Below, piece by piece: positions 8,401 to 10,812 of a stretch of 10,812 bases of DNA. The notes below the pieces were generated by a model, which saw nothing but the letters and a program-made list of their open reading frames with translations, ran no database searches and was not told the DNA's origin. The position numbers and the translations under genes are program-made. Numbering within the stretch: the stretch's first letter is position 1; the number at the start of each line of letters is the position of its first letter. This DNA is from Phoronis ovalis. Its lineage: Eukaryota > Phoronida > Phoronidae. The stretch is taken from the NCBI GenBank assembly GCA_028565635.1, contig JAOXYB010059690.1, forward strand, positions 1-10,812, in the 5' to 3' direction.

Positions 8401-9374
8401 TTCAGCTCCTAGTGCTTATATGATGGGGTATGCTTTTTCATAGTCACTGCTTACAACAGGTAAATATCAGCTCGGGGTGCTTATATGATGGGGTATGCTT
8501 TCATCAAATAGTAGTACTGCTTGTGACACGCTGCTAAAAATCAAATATGCTAACAATTTTTTTGCAATCCTATCAGTACAATTTTTTTCTCAATTGGGTG
8601 CTTACAAAGGAGTATTGTATTTAGCCATACTTTGCCTACCAGGTGTTAAGTGTTTTTGAGACCTTTGGCCTCACACCTCTACCCAACTGAAACTTTATTT
8701 TGAAGTTAACACATCCAAGTTTTCAACAAATTGATGAGTTCACTTAAAAGATTATTTCATTATGGATACCTAATGAATTTGCTGGTTGAAGGGTATGGTC
8801 TTCATAGCTTCTTTTTTCAAGCATTAGACATTTCTTGTAATTCATATAATAATTACATCCTTTCAAATTTTTCTTTAGTGTACAAATGTGAACTTTTACG
8901 GGGATTATGTACTATACACTTACCACCTGGCTCTGTAACCATAAATCCTCGTGCTACCGACCTGACTGCATTTGCCCATAACTGAGCAATTGGCATGTTC
9001 TCCTCATATGTACCAAACTTATCAATCACAAAAATTATCGTTGTTCGTTTTCTTACTTGCTTACTACTGAGAGTTTTCTTTTTCTTTGGGTAAGCATACA
9101 CGCAAAAATAACCAGAAGAGTCTAGTTTCGACTTTCCCTTCATCGCTTGACATCCAATAATATCTCTCATTGCTACTGTTTCAAATGTTTCCTTTACTTT
9201 ACCATTTAAAAAAGCATGATAAGAAAATTCTTCTTTTTTTAAGGTGACTTTACATAAAAGTTTTGCTTTTGGATATAGCAAAAATTCATCTTGTAAGATA
9301 ACATCTTGTTGTTCTATATCTTGTTCCTCTGATCTACAGCCATTGACTGCCTCTGCTGTATCTGCAGACGACAT
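4715..9374 (-). CDS. Sphingosine kinase, SPHK2-like, complete, five exons
   Basis: The join complement(9374-8924, 8224-8084, 6974-6764, 6264-6044, 5454-4715) is 1764 nt, 587 residues plus TGA, with intron phases 1, 1, 2, 1. It phosphorylates sphingosine with ATP to sphingosine-1-phosphate. N-terminal extension (1-150) matches human SPHK2: SSGYFCVYAYP, a basic cluster PKKKK...VRKR (96-110), and TYEEN. The DAGK-type core runs from MLVLLNP (about 160) through SGDGL (222-226, D224 equals the catalytic Asp of SPHK1), LPGGSANAL (251-259), WGLVADVDIESEKYR (311-325, D316 equals the sphingosine-contacting Asp) and LRTYQGRL. A Ser/Thr-rich acidic insert (about 357-460) precedes the C-terminal domain, which holds SHLGPDL, RSGIS, AFRLEPL and VDGEQV (563-568). 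Start: an in-frame TGA at 9402-9404 lies 27 bases upstream of the ATG with no other ATG between, and G is at -3. Oddities: GSANAL instead of GSGNAL, and no lysine in NPCSGPGRA. There is no signal peptide or membrane segment. Confidence 0.95.
5455..6043 (-). other. Sphingosine kinase intron 4 (589 bp) with repeat-like sequence
   Basis: This is a phase 1 intron from GTAAGT to TTGTAG. Bases about 5615-5800 (plus sense: ATCCAAGTTTCATTGAAGTC and nearby) resemble the style of dispersed repeats common in marine invertebrate genomes, but I cannot name a family. A compact set of inverted repeats lies at 5568-5613, and a plus-strand open frame lies at 5851-6027. Confidence 0.6.
5851..6027 (+). other. 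58-codon plus-strand open frame in kinase intron 4, possible transposon ORF remnant
   Basis: The frame is open from a stop at 5848-5850 to TAA at 6025-6027. It reads LSVREKLRTEFAEAKKEL, then MQEQLVVDTKITDNYP, and on to KQYSGDP. The charged, Ala/Glu/Lys-rich start followed by VVDTKIT looks more protein-like than its surroundings and faintly recalls ORF1-type proteins of non-LTR retrotransposons. There is no good start codon, no splice-site pair and no poly(A) tail. It is antisense to the host gene. It could be chance in this composition. Confidence 0.25.
6044..6264 (-). CDS. Sphingosine kinase exon 4: sphingosine-recognition region
   Basis: It enters in phase 2 (GG|A, Gly 268) and leaves in phase 1 (CTT A|GTAAGT). 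It encodes residues 268-341, from EPIRDDVVRHSTYILLKHR through CPMDLVAV, GRKYSFLSVTWGLVADVD, IESEKYRFLGDARFTVG. WGxxADVDxESExxRxLG is the most conserved sphingosine kinase stretch. Its first Asp (316) matches the SPHK1 residue that binds the substrate head group. Confidence 0.95.
6265..6763 (-). other. Sphingosine kinase intron 3 (499 bp), nothing recognised
   Basis: This is a phase 2 intron from GTAATT to TTTGCAG. A 68-codon minus-strand frame (6312-6518) lies wholly within it. That frame has no sphingosine kinase similarity, and exons 3 and 4 join without it, so it is not called. Confidence 0.75.
6764..6974 (-). CDS. Sphingosine kinase exon 3: catalytic SGDGL and nucleotide loop
   Basis: It enters in phase 1 (G|AT gives Asp 198) and leaves in phase 2 (GCA GG|GTAATT). 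It encodes DHAAHATEICKVMD, then WYGIVIMSGDGLIYEAVNG, then LPGGSANALCCSINNYAG. SGDGL holds the catalytic base Asp 224. DHAAHA replaces the usual ERxNHA after the threonine, with the same spacing. GGSANAL replaces the near-invariant GSGNAL. Confidence 0.95.
6975..8083 (-). other. Sphingosine kinase intron 2 (1109 bp), nothing coding
   Basis: This phase 1 intron is the longest in the gene, from GTAAAA to TTTGTAG. A short inverted pair TTGAACC (7858-7864) and GGTTCAA (7890-7896) lies in it. No exon or RNA gene is seen; other open frames overlapping the exon edges are read-through. Confidence 0.7.
8084..8224 (-). CDS. Sphingosine kinase exon 2: first ATP-binding loop
   Basis: It enters in phase 1 (completing GAG) and leaves in phase 1 (ACA G|GTAAAA). 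It encodes residues 151-197: EISSNEHKPMLVLLNPCSGPGRALQTFQERIVPM and IAEAGIPYHLIVT. NPxxGxGxA is the C1 glycine-rich loop of sphingosine kinases. The threonine closing the exon matches the ATP-contacting Thr of the human TERxNHA motif. The first x positions (C, S, P) lack the lysine seen in SPHK1, as SPHK2 does. Confidence 0.93.
8225..8923 (-). other. Sphingosine kinase intron 1 (699 bp)
   Basis: This is a phase 1 intron from GTAAGT to CTTATAG. It contains a 67-bp tandem repeat (8356-8500). The remainder is AT-rich with no exon or RNA gene seen. Confidence 0.75.
8356..8500. repeat. 67-bp minisatellite-like tandem repeat, about 2.2 copies
   Basis: Copies begin ATGGGG at 8356, 8423 and 8488. 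Copy 1 and copy 2 share ATGCTTTTTCATAGTCACTG, TTACAAC, and TGCTTATATG at the end. Copy 3 is cut off after ATGGGGTATGCTT. Period is 67 bp then 65 bp. Divergence is roughly one base in eight by eye. It lies in kinase intron 1. Confidence 0.85.
8924..9374 (-). CDS. Sphingosine kinase exon 1: N-terminal extension
   Basis: This exon holds the ATG and residues 1-150, with donor GGTG|GTAAGT (phase 1). Residues 1-33 are acidic and Gln-rich, probably disordered. From 34 on (YPKAKLLCKVTLKKEEFSYH...) the pattern resembles a small beta-rich lipid- or protein-binding fold and aligns with the SPHK2 N terminus around YFCxYxYP and TYEENxxxAQxWAxAVR. Human SPHK2 carries its nuclear localisation signal at the same place as the PKKKK...KQVRKR cluster here. 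A frame reading past 8924 to a stop at 8853 is intron read-through. Confidence 0.92.
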
Positions 9375-9440
9375 GGCTGTGCAGCTGTTCTTTATGATAT
9401 ATCACAGTATGAACTAACTAGTCCCAGGGAACTAGTAAGT
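9375..9440 (-). promoter_or_regulatory. Sphingosine kinase 5' leader, proximal part
   Basis: The sequence just upstream of the ATG holds an in-frame TGA at 9402-9404, which limits the coding start. Two ACTAGT sites (9417-9422 and 9431-9436) flank CCCAGGG and can pair as a small hairpin. I see no TATA box or initiator that fixes a start site, and an upstream 5' UTR exon cannot be excluded. Confidence 0.35.
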
Positions 9441-10340
9441 TAGCTTGAGATTTTCCACTGATGTTTTTATACTTTCATTCCTGTAAATGTAAACTACAAT
9501 TAAACAATGTTTTTCATTTGTTTTTTACATATCTGTGTTCTGTTTATGTCATACAGGTTTTTGACAAGCAAAATTGTGTAAGCTCAATTGTCACTGAAAG
9601 TAAGAAAAGCTTAAATTATTGTTTCAATTTTGTTGGTGTTATCATCAATCTAAAAATCAAACAAATCAAATGAATACCACTTAGTATAATTACATACTCA
9701 AATAATAATAAGTACATGAATATAATATGTCAGTTTTTAAGTTATATTCCTCCACTTCTATTAATGGCCAAAATCAAATGGTAAATAAATACGCATAAAA
9801 TTCAGTAATCTACAAATTAGTTATAACTGTAAAAGTAACTGAAACTCAGTCAGTAAAATAATATAAACCGTAATAGGAATTGTTTAATCATAGCTGACTA
9901 TTTCCATAGTTTGATCAATCTAAAGATGTAGTGAGTCAAAATGCTTAGTGAAACCAGTATGAATGAATTCCCTGTACTTTGAATATCATGGTCCCTTTCT
10001 CTAGACATTCGTTCATGGATATACCTGCATCTCTATTTCACAAAATTATTAAAAGGGCTTGCTCAGAAACAAACTTCACAAATAAAATGTGGGTAATTAT
10101 ATCACATGACCCAACACATGACATTATTTATGGGTATGCTGGGTTATTATAATTGTGTTTGGTATAGATCAAACGGTCAACAACTGGATATTTCATCATA
10201 GCAACAATTGATTTTAAAGACCTAACATTTTCTTTTTAATAATTAAATAAATGTAGCAATTTAAAAAAGATACTGATTTTTGTTGGCAGTTTTGAAATCA
10301 AACATGATTAGATAGCCAAAGGCAGGATTGCTGCTGTTTA
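9441..10340. other. 5' flank of the kinase gene, nothing recognised
   Basis: This is AT-rich non-coding sequence. A 70-codon plus-strand frame (9461-9673) is dominated by Phe, Tyr, Cys and Asn from AT-rich composition and resembles no family I know. If intergenic, this stretch should contain the kinase promoter, but no element stands out. Confidence 0.5.
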
Positions 10341-10350
10341 TACTAAATTT

Positions 10351-10700
10351 CACCTTTTAATGCCTAAAAGTCATCAAAACAACCTTTTTATAACCTAATA
10401 CCATCATTTTGGAACACTTCGAGCAATTTTAGAAATTTAACCTTAGACCTCCAAATGACCTTTTGATCTCGAGGTCAGCATGTTTTTTCCCTAGGGATGC
10501 CCGTAACTGTAAACGTCTTCGAAGTATAGCTTAGCGAAAATTGGAAGATCAATAAATTAATTGAAGAAGCTTAAAAATAAAAATCACCTTTTAGTACCAA
10601 AATATTCTCAGAGGTCATCAGAATTACTTCAATGTCACATATTTTGAGCAATTTTAGAAATTTGACCTCCATTTTTGACCTCGAGGTCACCAATGACCTA
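10351..10700. repeat. Two diverged direct copies of a TGACCT-rich repeat
   Basis: Copy A (about 10351-10482) and copy B (about 10587-10700) both start CACCTTTTA, include an AGTCATCA/GGTCATCA stretch, share GAGCAATTTTAGAAATTT (10421-10438 and 10646-10663), then GACCTCC, and then a TGAYCTCGAGGTCA palindrome (10464-10477 and 10676-10689). Spacing shifts from about 236 to 212-225 bp along the copies, so indels separate them. The GACCT/AGGTC-rich style is typical of dispersed repeats in several marine invertebrate genomes. Confidence 0.75.
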
Positions 10701-10812
10701 CTCTGGGGTACCACACCTGAAGTATTGTATCCCTAGCCCGGGGGGTGGTCAATATGAAAGTGGGTACGCATGTTCCAACAAAATTTTGCGTGAAAGGGTA
10801 TGTTTTTCGAAC
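10701..10812. repeat. G-rich repeat-like sequence cut by the window edge
   Basis: The stretch from about 10729 (CCTAGCCCGGGGGGTGGTCA onward, then GAAAGTGGGTACGCATGTTC and AAAGGGTATGTTTTTCGAAC) differs sharply in composition from its AT-rich surroundings and has the look of a dispersed repeat. Its right end is outside the window, and I cannot assign a family. Confidence 0.4.

Noticed and set aside
9461-9673. 70-codon plus-strand frame 5' of the kinase gene
   Set aside because: Phe/Tyr/Asn/Ile-rich composition typical of random AT-rich DNA; no domain or neighbour supports it.
1-10812. CRISPR array, operon or mobile bacterial defence system
   Set aside because: The sequence is clearly animal nuclear DNA with spliced genes; the repeats present are too few and too diverged to be an array.

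Overview
The window is AT-rich, intron-bearing animal nuclear DNA, most likely from an invertebrate. Two convergent protein-coding genes can be read across GT-AG introns with every codon phase matching. Intron sizes (about 0.16 to 1.1 kb), the repeat content, and a sphingosine kinase with a SPHK2-like layout and no sign of a second paralogue fit an invertebrate such as an echinoderm, hemichordate, cephalochordate or lophotrochozoan. The species cannot be fixed from the sequence.

Plus strand, 1 to about 3780: the 3' end of a gene I call FBF1 (Fas-binding factor 1 / Albatross), a distal-appendage (transition-fibre) protein of the centriole and ciliary base. Four exons (1120-1257, 2186-2312, 3305-3423, 3581-3661) encode the last 154 residues: the end of a coiled coil, a Cys-x-x-Cys segment, a polar linker and the characteristic FLxxExLFLETLK tail. 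The gene starts upstream of the window. Bases 1-1119 are intron and hold a ~200-bp tandem duplication.

About 3780-4590: the gap between the convergent genes. Its main feature is a 56-bp near-perfect palindrome (4541-4596) with an AATAAA signal on each strand and CCATATATGG at its centre.

Minus strand, 9374 to 4715: a complete five-exon sphingosine kinase (587 residues) with the SPHK2 layout: N-terminal extension with a basic cluster, split DAGK-type catalytic core, and a long Ser/Thr-rich insert. Its introns hold a 67-bp tandem repeat (intron 1), a stretch resembling interspersed repeats, and an unexplained 58-codon plus-strand open frame (both intron 4).

About 9440-10812: the region 5' of the kinase gene. 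No coding exon is seen. Two diverged copies of a repeat unit near the right end each carry a TGACCTCGAGGTCA-like palindrome, and G-rich repeat-like sequence runs off the window edge.

The two genes have no obvious shared pathway. One serves ciliary-base structure and the other makes the lipid signal sphingosine-1-phosphate. Their adjacency matters mainly for synteny, because human FBF1 and SPHK1 both lie in 17q25, and for how two converging transcription units end. No RNA gene, CRISPR array or bacterial-type system is present.
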